Assembly: GCA_016866235.1 (NCBI GenBank)
Contig: VGMW01000005.1
Coordinates: 62,001 to 126,000 of the forward strand
Length of the DNA stretch: 64,000 nucleotides
Direction of reading: 5' to 3'
Origin: Bacteroidota bacterium
Lineage (GTDB): Bacteria > Bacteroidota > Bacteroidia > Cytophagales > Cyclobacteriaceae
Below, piece by piece: positions 17,964 to 26,044 of the stretch. A program made the translations under genes and the position numbers. Below the pieces are notes generated by a model, which saw only the letters and a program-made list of their open reading frames with translations, did no database searches and was not told the origin of the DNA. Each line of letters begins with the position of its first letter. The first letter of the stretch is position 1.

Positions 17964-18005
17964 ATCGTCCTGCTCATCTTCACAGATTGGCAGGACGATC
18001 TTTTT
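17964..18005 (+). terminator. Strong hairpin with U-tract between rpsB and tsf (terminator or attenuator)
   Basis: ATCGTCCTGC (17964-17973) and GCAGGACGAT (17990-17999) are perfect 10-bp arms with a 16-nt loop, followed at once by C and TTTTT. It is a convincing intrinsic terminator placed inside an otherwise continuous operon, so it probably lowers tsf readthrough relative to rpsB. Confidence 0.85.
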
Positions 18006-18049
18006 AAAACAGTACCAACAAACAACTACAACCCGTAAAAGCACAGCAT

Positions 18050-18883
18050 ATGTCAGAAATTTCAGCTCAGGATGTTAATAAGTTGCGTCAGATGACCGGC
18101 GCAGGAATGATGGATTGCAAAAAGGCGCTTACCGAAGCCGGTGGTGATTATGAAAAGGCAATCGAGATTCTAAGAAAAAAAGGTCAGAAGGTATCAGCTT
18201 CCCGTTCCGATAAGGATGCGAAGGAAGGTTCTGTTTTTGTGCGTACCAGTTCAGACCATAAGCGTGCAGTTTTGATTGCCCTCAATTGTGAAACTGACTT
18301 TGTGGCCAAGAACGATGAGTTTCAAAATCTCGGCAAATTGATTGCGGACACGGCGTTTGAAAAGAACAGCCCAGGTAAAGATGCATTGCTTTCTGAAAAA
18401 GCCGGTGGCCTCACCCTTCAGGAGAAAATCACTGAGCTCGTCGGAAAAATTGGTGAAAAGGTTGAAGTGAGCGAATATGTATCCATGGAGGGAGAGGCTA
18501 TTGTGCCTTATATCCATGCCGGAAGTAAGCTCGGTGTATTGGTATCGCTAAAAAATGTCGGCGGTGCTAATGTTGCTGATGCTGGCAAGGATGTGGGAAT
18601 GCAAATCGCGGCCATGAACCCTGTGGCGGTGGATGAGAAGTCGGTGGATACGACCGTAATTGAAAAGGAATTGGAGATTGCTAAGGCTCAGATTTTAGCT
18701 GAGGGCAAACCTGAAAATATGGTTGAGAAGATTGCGCAGGGCAAATTGCAGCGCTTTTTCAAGGACAATACCCTTGTTCACCAGGCTTTTGTAAAAGACA
18801 ACAGTAAAACAGTGGCGCAGTACCTGGACTCTGTTTCCAAGGGTCTGGCGGTGGATGCTTTCCGTCGCGTGACCATTGGTTAA
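18050..18883 (+). CDS. tsf: Elongation factor Ts
   Basis: EF-Ts is the nucleotide exchange factor for EF-Tu. The 277-residue protein has the N-terminal UBA-like segment VNKLRQMTGAGMMDCKKAL. It also has the core signature ALNCETDFVAKNDEF and the coiled C-terminal module, with the usual PENMVEKIAQGKLQRFFKD. It follows rpsB as is usual, but after a strong hairpin; no separate consensus promoter is visible in the 105-bp gap. The gene is closed by a long terminator. Confidence 0.97.
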   Translation: MSEISAQDVNKLRQMTGAGMMDCKKALTEAGGDYEKAIEILRKKGQKVSASRSDKDAKEGSVFVRTSSDHKRAVLIALNCETDFVAKNDEFQNLGKLIADTAFEKNSPGKDALLSEKAGGLTLQEKITELVGKIGEKVEVSEYVSMEGEAIVPYIHAGSKLGVLVSLKNVGGANVADAGKDVGMQIAAMNPVAVDEKSVDTTVIEKELEIAKAQILAEGKPENMVEKIAQGKLQRFFKDNTLVHQAFVKDNSKTVAQYLDSVSKGLAVDAFRRVTIG

Positions 18884-19215
18884 TGATTTTCTTTAAATAA
18901 ATTTGTTAAACTCTTTGCTTGCAAATAGCCGGGGGAATTTTCCTCCGGTTATTTTTTTATGGTTACTCCAAAGCCTTATTGTAAAAGTTTCATCGTTGTA
19001 CACGAGCCTTGACAACAAATTTTAATGAATCGAATTCAATTTGAAGATGTTTTCAAAGTGGCGCTAAATTGAATGGTTAAATCTTTTTTAGGATTTAACT
19101 CAAAAACTTTTGATACATGATTGAATCTTTAAACCTATTGTTTGAAAAACAGGATAATTTATTCATTTGCCGGGACAGGGATGAAGTAGGGATTTTTATG
19201 GTATCCTGATTTAAG
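18884..19215. other. Intergenic region between tsf and toxin gene
   Basis: Apart from the tsf terminator at 18924-18958, these 332 bp are A/T-rich. I see no reading frame, tRNA or clear repeat. It separates the housekeeping operon from the toxin-antitoxin pair. Confidence 0.5.
18924..18958 (+). terminator. tsf: Intrinsic terminator of the ribosomal operon
   Basis: A 14-bp stem (AATAGCCGGGGGAA against TTCCTCCGGTTATT, with two G-U pairs) is followed by a run of seven T. Confidence 0.9.
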
Positions 19216-19560
19216 TTATTCAAAATTATTTTTTATTCTAACTCTATCCTCAGCTGCCTTGTCACTTTTATGATACAGTTCAACAAAGATTATTTTTTTG
19301 GAATCGGTATAGTATGCATAGACAAGCCTTAGTCCGGAGTTTACGCCTTGTCCTTTAAGCGCCCTGCAAGCAATTTTTTTTACCTTGATAATGCAGGTTT
19401 TAATTCCTAGGTCTGCGATTCGATAACTGAATGGTGGTCTCTCGTCCGGATTAACTTCAAGAACCCGACGAACAATAGACAGATCATCATTTAATGTTCT
19501 GTAGCGTTTCAGGAGTTTTTTTAAATCCTTCCTGAATTCCGCCAATTCCTCAAAATTCAT
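19216..19560 (-). CDS. RelE/HigB-like toxin of a type II toxin-antitoxin pair
   Basis: This 114-residue basic protein has the RelE/ParE-like fold pattern. N-terminal helices (FRKDLKKLLKRYRTLNDDLSIVRRVL) are followed by beta strands, including RIADLGIKTCIIKVKKIACRALKG, GLRLVYAYYTD and the terminal KKIIFVELYHKSDKAAEDRVRI. The YHKSDK end is typical of the group. Members often cleave mRNA on the ribosome, though the target here is not shown. Its start overlaps the stop of the XRE-Panacea gene by 4 bp, antitoxin first, as in a two-gene toxin-antitoxin operon. Confidence 0.8.
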   Translation of the reverse strand: MNFEELAEFRKDLKKLLKRYRTLNDDLSIVRRVLEVNPDERPPFSYRIADLGIKTCIIKVKKIACRALKGQGVNSGLRLVYAYYTDSKKIIFVELYHKSDKAAEDRVRIKNNFE

Positions 19561-20363
19561 TCAGATTCCATTTCATTACCATAGCTCCGTACTGAGAATG
19601 GAGCTTCCCTGTAAAAAACCAATTCGTAATTTATCTCTTCTCCATCTTTAGTGGCCACCCAGGGCATGTCTTTATGAGAGTAATTGCTAATGGCTGATGC
19701 AGACCAATCACTCATTTGTTCAATAACATGATCGATGGCCTCTTTTTCACTCGCCTTCAACTGGGTGAGATCGACCATTTCAAGCGGTAGATAGCGCGTT
19801 TGAGGATAGTCGTGATAAATGGTTTTTATTCTTTGTATTTGTTTTGCATCAATCATTTGGTTCAAAATGGTTTCGATTGATTTTGGAACAGGACCGTAAG
19901 GAAGTTTCCGATAGCTGATGCCGGTTAGATGCTCTTCATAGAGCTCATAATAGTTGAAGTCAGAAAAGTAGAGAAGTTTATATAAAACAGTTTCACCTAC
20001 GTTTGGTTTCCCGGCACACTTTGAGAGAATATACAGTAATACATTCTTAAACTTTTTACTTTGAAATTTAGGTTTTGAAATACGTTCACTTAGATCCTGT
20101 TTCTTATCTGGTTCAATATTTTCTTGTAAAAATTCTGTTGCGGTAAAGTCTTTACTGATGAATTTATCCAAAGAAAAGCCCAATCCTAATGCGAGATTTT
20201 GTAATTCTAAAAGATCAACACCTCGTTTTCCTAGTTCAATTTGCGTTATAGATGAGCGGGAAATATTTATTATTCTGGCTAGATCTTCCTGCGATAGACC
20301 CTTGCGTTTGCGTAGTGCTGCCAATCTTTGTCCGATTTCACTTTGTGTTAATTTAAAGCTCAT
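19557..20363 (-). CDS. XRE-family HTH plus Panacea (DUF4065) domain antitoxin
   Basis: Residues 8-65 form a Cro/C1-type helix-turn-helix (LRKRKGLSQEDLARIINISRSSITQIELGKR, shown here only as RSSITQIELGKRG for the recognition region). After a linker, residues about 100-255 form a Panacea/DUF4065 domain, recognisable from KLLYFSDFNYYELYEEHLTG and YRKLPYGPVPKSIETIL. Panacea is a known antitoxin domain that neutralises many unrelated toxins. The HTH should repress the operon. The 268-residue gene overlaps the downstream RelE-like toxin gene by 4 bp. SocA/GepA-like proteins share the domain, but the toxin partner makes an antitoxin role most likely. Confidence 0.85.
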   Translation of the reverse strand: MSFKLTQSEIGQRLAALRKRKGLSQEDLARIINISRSSITQIELGKRGVDLLELQNLALGLGFSLDKFISKDFTATEFLQENIEPDKKQDLSERISKPKFQSKKFKNVLLYILSKCAGKPNVGETVLYKLLYFSDFNYYELYEEHLTGISYRKLPYGPVPKSIETILNQMIDAKQIQRIKTIYHDYPQTRYLPLEMVDLTQLKASEKEAIDHVIEQMSDWSASAISNYSHKDMPWVATKDGEEINYELVFYREAPFSVRSYGNEMESE

Positions 20364-20382
20364 CTTTTGATTCTTTTAACGG

Positions 20383-20413
20383 CAAAAGTATGCTATGTTC
20401 AAAAATCAAACAA
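20383..20413 (-). promoter_or_regulatory. Promoter of the toxin-antitoxin operon
   Basis: On the minus strand TTG (20413-20411) and TACTTTTG (20390-20383) are spaced by 20 nt. Transcription would begin near 20376, about 13 nt before the antitoxin start. Confidence 0.65.
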
Positions 20414-20440
20414 AAATAAGTTTTAAAATAGAACAGATAG
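20393..20440. promoter_or_regulatory. Possible operator half-sites for the XRE antitoxin
   Basis: CTATGTTC (20393-20400, between the promoter boxes) and GAACAGATAG (20431-20440, upstream of the -33 box) are imperfect inverted copies sharing TGTTC/GAACA. Their position suits autorepression by the HTH protein. The match is short. Confidence 0.35.
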
Positions 20441-20581
20441 TTGTATATTGTTAATGAGTTTCAATTAAGGCTGATTTCAAGCACATAGCGGTCTTAAGGG
20501 GTTGTGTGTAAGATCCAATGGGCGGTCAAGGCCTGGTTAAAGCCCTAGGTTTAAGTTGATTTAAAGAGTAAATAAATTTTT

Positions 20582-20794
20582 ATGAAAAAGGATGTAACTG
20601 ATTTGCTGCTGAGGGAGGAGGTTTTCTTGTACCACTACTTTGAGGAAGTAATGGTTCGTGTTGACACGGATTTTAATTTTTATGCTAAGTGGCCAGGTAA
20701 ATTAGAATTTAAAATTAATGCCACCTCCGATTTGGCTCTTCAAGCACTGATGGGGGAAGATCTTCGGACAAAAGAAGAGTATTATGGATTTTAA
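20582..20794 (+). CDS. Small hypothetical protein, 70 residues
   Basis: The protein starts MKKDVTDLLLREEVFLYHYF and ends TKEEYYGF. It is acidic, soluble and rich in aromatic residues, with no signal or membrane segment and no family that I recognise. An A/T-rich region precedes the ATG, as is usual for Bacteroidota ribosome entry. The residue mix looks like genuine coding sequence. It lies between the toxin-antitoxin pair and the sulfatase-modifying-factor-like gene, 27 bp before the latter. Confidence 0.55.
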   Translation: MKKDVTDLLLREEVFLYHYFEEVMVRVDTDFNFYAKWPGKLEFKINATSDLALQALMGEDLRTKEEYYGF

Positions 20795-20821
20795 GACCAC
20801 AGCATTCTCCACTAAGTCATA

Positions 20822-21745
20822 ATGGTTGTGAATTATAAGTTACTGTTCTGCTGTGCTTATGTTCTGATGGGCATACGACTAAAAGCACAGGATTTTAAAT
20901 CCTACGACCAATCCATTCCCGGGACGGGTCTTTCATTTAAAATGATTCCTATTGCTGGTGGAAAATTTACCATCGGAAGTCCAGGCAGTGAGCAGGGTAG
21001 GGATAGCGATGAAAATCAGGAGCAAAGGGAAATTAGTGCCTTTTGGATGGCTTCTACAGAAGTTACCTTCGCTGAATGGGATGCTTACTTCAAGGACAGC
21101 AACCTGCCTCAAAGTAAAACCATCGACGGCGTTACACGTGCCACACCACAATACATCGATCTCACCTGGGGCATGGGTCGAGACTTCAAACATCCGACCA
21201 ACAGCATGAGTCAGCTTGCTGCAGTGATGTATTGTAAATGGCTTTGGTCTAAAACCGGTGTCTTCTACCGTCCCCCCACCGAAGCTGAATGGGAATATGC
21301 TTGTAAAAAGGGTCAGACCGAAAAATCCGGTATTGAGGTTGCCGGCTGGTTTCGTCAAAATGCAGGAGGAAAATACCATAAGGTGGCGACCAAACAGCCC
21401 AACGCACTTGGCATATACGATATGCTTGGTAATCTAAGTGAGTGGACCCTTGATCAATATGATGCTTCTGGATATACCGCGCTTTCCTACCGAGATCCAA
21501 TCGCTGCCCCTGTTTCGAAATATCCCCGTGTTGTACGAGGCGGCGCCTTCACCGATGAACCTTCCCAGCTGCGTTGCGCCAACCGCATCCCGTCCTCCGC
21601 GAACTGGAATCAGCGCGATCCGCAGATTCCTAAAAGTAAATGGTGGCTCACCGACGGCATGTTTGTCGGTATTCGCGTAGTACGTCCCCTTCGTCAGCCC
21701 TCCGATGCTGAAGTCGAGGCATTTTACGACCGCTATCTTCGTTAG
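20822..21745 (+). CDS. Secreted formylglycine-generating-enzyme-like (SUMF1/C-lectin fold) protein lacking catalytic cysteines
   Basis: A signal peptide (about residues 1-22, ending KAQ) is followed by an FGE-sulfatase domain spanning nearly the whole 307-residue protein. It is seen from MIPIAGGKFTIGS, EVTFAEWDAYF, RPPTEAEWEYACKKG, YDMLGNLSEWTLDQYD and VVRGGAFTDEP to GMFVGIRVVRPL. The active-site cysteine pair expected after RGG in true formylglycine-generating enzymes is absent (GGAFTDEPSQLRCANR). A binding or structural role, like that of the GldK/GldJ relatives in gliding bacteria, is therefore more likely than sulfatase activation. No sulfatase gene is nearby. Confidence 0.8.
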   Translation: MVVNYKLLFCCAYVLMGIRLKAQDFKSYDQSIPGTGLSFKMIPIAGGKFTIGSPGSEQGRDSDENQEQREISAFWMASTEVTFAEWDAYFKDSNLPQSKTIDGVTRATPQYIDLTWGMGRDFKHPTNSMSQLAAVMYCKWLWSKTGVFYRPPTEAEWEYACKKGQTEKSGIEVAGWFRQNAGGKYHKVATKQPNALGIYDMLGNLSEWTLDQYDASGYTALSYRDPIAAPVSKYPRVVRGGAFTDEPSQLRCANRIPSSANWNQRDPQIPKSKWWLTDGMFVGIRVVRPLRQPSDAEVEAFYDRYLR

Positions 21746-21859
21746 CTGTTTCAATTTTTTTATGGGTTTTGGATTATCCATCAGGCGGATGATCCAAACG
21801 CTTTTTGGATGAGGAAACGACCGGTTCGGCGCTTATTTCGTGTCATAAACGTCACCGCC

Positions 21860-22285
21860 ATGCTGTCACCCATCCGAATTGCTGTAGTGGATAACAATGC
21901 TGTTTTCCGCTCTGTTTTTTGTCGCCGCATTACCGAAGAAAGCTGTGGAAACATAGAGGTCATTCTTCAGGCCGGTAACGGTGCTGAGTTGCTCTACCAA
22001 CTCAACGGCGCGCTCCCCGATCTGATCCTCATGGACCTTGACATGCCCGTTATGGATGGTATTGAAACTGCCCGGTATCTTCGAATCCTTTTTCCTGAGA
22101 TTACCCTTGTCGCCTTTTCCCGACAACTTCCTGCCGAACTACGTCCTGTCCTTTATGGAAGAGGAATGAGGTCTTTTTTGAGGAAGGATGAAGACATCTA
22201 TTCTATTGTTAGAACCATTCGTCAGATTAGCCGCGGCAGTGAATATTGGTCTTCTGAAGCTGTTTCGGGGGTATTGGCCGCGTAA
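21860..22285 (+). CDS. Orphan response-regulator receiver domain, output domain missing
   Basis: The ATG at 21860 gives MLSPIRIAVVDNNAVFRSVF, the normal start of a NarL-type receiver. An upstream in-frame start would add an unlikely basic stretch. The phosphorylation aspartate is in LILMDLDMPVMDG, and the lysine is in SFLRKDED. The sequence runs into the usual linker (GSEYWSSEAVSG) and stops just where a LuxR-type DNA-binding domain would begin. I see no remnant of that domain downstream in another frame. It may work by protein contacts, or it may be a truncated regulator. Confidence 0.75.
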   Translation: MLSPIRIAVVDNNAVFRSVFCRRITEESCGNIEVILQAGNGAELLYQLNGALPDLILMDLDMPVMDGIETARYLRILFPEITLVAFSRQLPAELRPVLYGRGMRSFLRKDEDIYSIVRTIRQISRGSEYWSSEAVSGVLAA

Positions 22286-22294
22286 TGCTAAAAA

Positions 22295-22323
22295 ATTTAG
22301 TATAATCGCAGGTTATACTAAAT
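22295..22323. promoter_or_regulatory. Perfect 11-bp palindrome in front of the dinB-type gene
   Basis: ATTTAGTATAA (22295-22305) and TTATACTAAAT (22313-22323) are separated by 7 nt. There is no T-run as in a terminator. The palindrome ends 3 bp before the TTG start of the polymerase gene. A repressor dimer site, perhaps for DNA-damage control, is plausible. Confidence 0.55.
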
Positions 22324-22326
22324 AAG

Positions 22327-23493
22327 TTGGTTAAAGGGGCTTTAGACAATCATATTCTTCATTTCGATCTGGATGCCTTTTTTGTTTCGGTGGAGTGCAA
22401 GAACAACCCGAGGCTTAAAGGCCGGCCACTGATTGTTGGCGGCAGCAGTCGGAGGGGGGTGGTAGCCGCCTGCAGTTACGAGGCCCGCCGCTTTGGGGTC
22501 CATTCGGCCATGCCCATGCACCTGGCGTTGCAGCTTTGTCCGGACGCCACGGTTATTTCCGGAGACATGGAATCCTACAGCCGTCATTCTCAACTGGTGG
22601 CCGATGTTATCGCTGAGCAGGCGCCTCTTTTTGAGCGTGCATCGATTGATGAGTTCTACATTGATGCCAGCGGAATGGATCGGTTTGTCGGTGCTTTCCG
22701 TTGGGCCCGTGAACTTCGAAAGAAGATTATCTATGAGAGTGGCTTGCCGATATCAATGGCGATGTCGGTGAACAAAATGGTCTCAAAAGTTGCTACGGGT
22801 GAATTCAAGCCTGATGCAGAAAAACAAATTCCCACGGGGGAGGAAAAAGATTTTCTTGCCCCACTGGCTGTTGAGAAGATTCCGATGATTGGGAAACAGA
22901 CGGCGCTGCTGCTGCACGACATGGGTGTGCGTACCGTGGCCACGTTGCGTGAAATGCCGGTGCGGTTGCTCACGCGTGTCTTCGGTAAAAATGGGCAGTT
23001 GTTGTGGAACAGAGCACACGGTATCGATGATTCTCCTGTTGTACCATATGTTGAACAAAAATCCATTTCTGCGGAGAATACTTTCAATAAAGACACCATA
23101 GATGTCAGATGGCTGCGGTCTGTGCTCATCGGCATGGTGGAGAAAACTGCTTTTGAGCTTCGTTCACAGGGTAAACTCACCTCCTGTGTCACAGTTAAAA
23201 TTCGTTATGCAAATTTTGACACCGAGACCCGACAAATGCAGATTCCCTACACTTCATCAGATCACCATTTGCTGGCGGTGGTTCACGATCTATTTGAAAA
23301 GCTTTACCACCGTCGGATGCTGATCCGTCTCGTGGGCGTTCGTTTAAGCGGGCTGGTTCATGGGAGTCCGCAGATCAGTTTATTTGAAGACACTGGTGAG
23401 CAGACAAGTCTTTACAGTGCACTTGACCGCATCCGTCAACGCCATGGTCTGGAGAAGGTTATTCGCGCCGCTGGATTAAAAACAAAATCCTAG
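22327..23493 (+). CDS. dinB: DNA polymerase IV (Y-family, DinB)
   Basis: This is an error-prone lesion-bypass polymerase. Metal ligands are in HFDLDAFFVSVE (D14) and in the catalytic SIDEFYID pair. The fingers motif AACSYEARRFGVHSAMPM, the thumb helix-hairpin-helix (VEKIPMIGKQTALLLHDMGV) and the little-finger region to residue 388 are complete. A TTG start is inferred from homologue alignment, since no ATG is available before the catalytic block. The palindrome directly upstream suggests repressor control. No clamp-binding peptide is obvious at the C-terminus (KVIRAAGLKTKS), although SLFED at about 360 resembles one. Confidence 0.92.
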   Translation: MVKGALDNHILHFDLDAFFVSVECKNNPRLKGRPLIVGGSSRRGVVAACSYEARRFGVHSAMPMHLALQLCPDATVISGDMESYSRHSQLVADVIAEQAPLFERASIDEFYIDASGMDRFVGAFRWARELRKKIIYESGLPISMAMSVNKMVSKVATGEFKPDAEKQIPTGEEKDFLAPLAVEKIPMIGKQTALLLHDMGVRTVATLREMPVRLLTRVFGKNGQLLWNRAHGIDDSPVVPYVEQKSISAENTFNKDTIDVRWLRSVLIGMVEKTAFELRSQGKLTSCVTVKIRYANFDTETRQMQIPYTSSDHHLLAVVHDLFEKLYHRRMLIRLVGVRLSGLVHGSPQISLFEDTGEQTSLYSALDRIRQRHGLEKVIRAAGLKTKS

Positions 23494-23565
23494 AACAGCA
23501 CTTTTGTCTTATTGATATTCTGCTGAATAAGCCATCTTTTAAAAAAGTCCTTGGATTAGAATTAT

Positions 23566-24735
23566 TCAGTTGCCAATCACCCCTGAGCCAAGAAGCTCTT
23601 CTTCCTCATACCACGCCGCAAACTGTCCTGGTGTAATTCCGCGCTGTGGCCGGTCAAATACCATATAAAGTCCTTCAACAGCCCTCACCAGTTCGCAAGC
23701 CTCCAAGGGTTGTCGGTAGCGTATCCTTGCCATCAATTTTCTTCGCTCCCCAACTTTCATCGATGCATCTGGTCTAACCCAATGAACATCGCTTTCTGGT
23801 ACAAACAATCCCTTTCTGTACAATCCAGGGTGACTTTCGCCCATGCCCATATAAATAATATTCTCCACCGTGTCGGTACCAATCACAAAAACTGGCTCCG
23901 GAAATCCCCCCATATTCAATCCCTTGCGCTGTCCAATGGTATAGTAATGCGCTCCTCGATGTTCACCGGAAAATTTACCGCTCCCTTCATTATAACGGTA
24001 GGGTCCTGTCATGGATTTTAAATCAACATCAGGTCTATTAAATACTGGTGATGAGGAATCGACCACAATGACCTTCCCTTTTTTTGGCTTTAGCTGTTGT
24101 TGAAGAAAATCGGGCAGATGAACCTTACCAATGAAACACAATCCCTGTGAATCCTTTTTCTCCGCAGTGGCCAATCCTATTTTCGAAGCTATGGTGCGAA
24201 CCTCACTTTTCTTTAATTCTCCAATTGGAAACAACGCCTTGCTTAACTGCTCCTGCGTTAATTGACATAGAAAATAGCTTTGATCTTTGTTGCTGTCTTT
24301 TCCTGCCATCAACCGAAAAATCTTTTTGTCATTCAATTCAATTTCAGCCTTACGCGCATAGTGCCCGGTAGCAACGAAATCCGCACCCAGTTTTAGTGCA
24401 GCTTGCAGGAAAATATCAAATTTGATTTCACGGTTGCACAATACATCTGGATTCGGTGTCCGTCCGCGTTCGTACTCGCGAAACATATAATCCACAATTC
24501 TCGTTTTGTACTCGGCGCTCAAATCCAGGGTTTGAAATGGAATACCCAATTGTTGAGCTACAATCATGGCGTCGTTGCTGTCGTCCAACCATGGACACTC
24601 ATTGCTAATGGTTACGGAATCGTCGTGCCAGTTTTTCATGAACATACCGATCACTTCGTACCCCTGTTCTTTTAATAGATACGCTGCAACGCTGGAGTCC
24701 ACTCCACCCGAAAGCCCGACAACAACACGTTTCAT
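23566..24735 (-). CDS. mnmA: tRNA-specific 2-thiouridylase MnmA
   Basis: MnmA inserts sulfur at position 2 of the wobble uridine in tRNA-Lys, -Glu and -Gln. The PP-loop SGGVDSS is at residues 9-15. The catalytic cysteine C100 is in [12 protein letters not shown], and the persulfide cysteine C200 is in SQGLCFIG. The 389 residues are slightly longer than usual. The N-terminal [11 protein letters not shown] region is the form common in Bacteroidota. It is a minus-strand gene, convergent with dinB. Confidence 0.96.
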   Translation of the reverse strand: MKRVVVGLSGGVDSSVAAYLLKEQGYEVIGMFMKNWHDDSVTISNECPWLDDSNDAMIVAQQLGIPFQTLDLSAEYKTRIVDYMFREYERGRTPNPDVLCNREIKFDIFLQAALKLGADFVATGHYARKAEIELNDKKIFRLMAGKDSNKDQSYFLCQLTQEQLSKALFPIGELKKSEVRTIASKIGLATAEKKDSQGLCFIGKVHLPDFLQQQLKPKKGKVIVVDSSSPVFNRPDVDLKSMTGPYRYNEGSGKFSGEHRGAHYYTIGQRKGLNMGGFPEPVFVIGTDTVENIIYMGMGESHPGLYRKGLFVPESDVHWVRPDASMKVGERRKLMARIRYRQPLEACELVRAVEGLYMVFDRPQRGITPGQFAAWYEEEELLGSGVIGN

Positions 24736-24759
24736 AGCTGAGCCAAATTTTTCCTTTCC

Positions 24760-25986
24760 TTATTCAGAGAGCAGATCCCTTATGGTGTCGTTAAATTCCT
24801 GAACAAATTGATCGTAGTATTTTTGAGTGCCAGGCCCGGAAAAACCAGTGTGGATTTTTTTGACTTTTCCATCCTTGCCAATAAAAATCATGGTGGGAAA
24901 AGCTACGAGTTCACGAAGTGCTGGCAATGCTTCAGCAGCTTTCTTCTTATCCTTATTGCCAGCAATTAAAACCGGATAGTCTACACCGATTTTATTTTTC
25001 ATTTTTTGCACCCGCTCCGAAGCATACGTAAACTCATCCTTAGCTTCAAAAGCAAGTCCAACAACCTCTACCCCCAAAGCATTGTTCCTTCGGTACCAAT
25101 CTGATAAAAATCTGGTTTCATCCATACAATTGGGGCACCAGGTTCCTAAAATCTGGATGACGACAGGCTTGTTCTTAAAACGATCATCATTGGATGATAA
25201 AATATTGCCGGCCTCATCGGGAAATGAAAATTCAATTTTTTCATATCCATCTTTAAGCCCGGTAAGACTATTGGGATTGGGCATTTGGGCCTCCGGATTT
25301 AGTTTCCCGGTCCAGGTTTGATGCCATGCACGACCGGAATAATAATCACCCGTCAAGGTCCCATCAGCATTTTTAATAGCTGAGAAAATGAAAGCATGGT
25401 TGCCATCCAGAACTGAAAGCATAAGCTTATTGCTGACGACATTGCCTTCCAGCCATCGGTAATCACCCAAGGGTGTCAAAAAGGTTCCGGTAACCTTGCT
25501 GCCAATTTGTTGGAATATACCCACCGCCTGGGTAGTGTCCTGGTCATTTACGAAGGTTACCTCGTAAGTCCCTGAGAAATCAACCCCCGGACTTTCATCG
25601 GCCGACTCGAATCTGAATTCCTGCCCTGCCGCTGCACGAAAGGGAAGCCGATAATTCTTCTCATAATTTTTATTAAAAAAGCCCCGCATCGAATCACCAT
25701 CAATTTTGGCTCTGAGCTCTGCATCAAAAATGTGCATGGTCATCACCACGCTGTCTTGTTCTGTTCGGATTTCATCCAGCAACAATTGCTCTTCTCCATT
25801 TCTGATGCGTGCCTGATAACCTTGCTCTAAGGAATCTATGGTAAAGTTGAAAGGAAGCCCCATTCCCTGCATCCGAATTACCCCTCGCCAGGTTCCGGGC
25901 TTTAATCTTGAATCTGTTTGGTTGCATCCTGCGGAAAGCAACAAGACGAGCCCCATTCCGATAAGTGTTATTTTTTTCACCATCAC
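24760..25986 (-). CDS. Thioredoxin-like (TlpA/AhpC-TSA) lipoprotein with N-terminal beta domain
   Basis: A lipoprotein signal (LLLSAGC, modified cysteine about residue 21) is followed by about 240 residues of beta-rich sequence of unknown role. A C-terminal TlpA-like thioredoxin domain has the active site WCPNC near residue 290 and the cis-proline segment VAFPTMIFI. It probably faces the periplasm and handles thiol-disulfide exchange or peroxide reduction. Homologues with DUF4369-like N-termini are common in Bacteroidota. It ends 24 bp before mnmA and is divergent from the CoA transferase gene. Confidence 0.85.
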   Translation of the reverse strand: MMVKKITLIGMGLVLLLSAGCNQTDSRLKPGTWRGVIRMQGMGLPFNFTIDSLEQGYQARIRNGEEQLLLDEIRTEQDSVVMTMHIFDAELRAKIDGDSMRGFFNKNYEKNYRLPFRAAAGQEFRFESADESPGVDFSGTYEVTFVNDQDTTQAVGIFQQIGSKVTGTFLTPLGDYRWLEGNVVSNKLMLSVLDGNHAFIFSAIKNADGTLTGDYYSGRAWHQTWTGKLNPEAQMPNPNSLTGLKDGYEKIEFSFPDEAGNILSSNDDRFKNKPVVIQILGTWCPNCMDETRFLSDWYRRNNALGVEVVGLAFEAKDEFTYASERVQKMKNKIGVDYPVLIAGNKDKKKAAEALPALRELVAFPTMIFIGKDGKVKKIHTGFSGPGTQKYYDQFVQEFNDTIRDLLSE

Positions 25987-26044
25987 TCGATTTTAAAGTG
26001 CAAAAATGCACCAAATGATCATTCCTGCCGCCTATCTTTCAGCA

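Noticed and set aside
20822-21745. Assignment as a sulfatase-activating enzyme
   Set aside because: The catalytic cysteine pair is missing and no sulfatase gene is in the window.
22295-22323. Intrinsic terminator of the receiver-domain gene
   Set aside because: The stem is A/T-rich and no T-run follows on the coding strand; its position at the dinB start fits an operator better.
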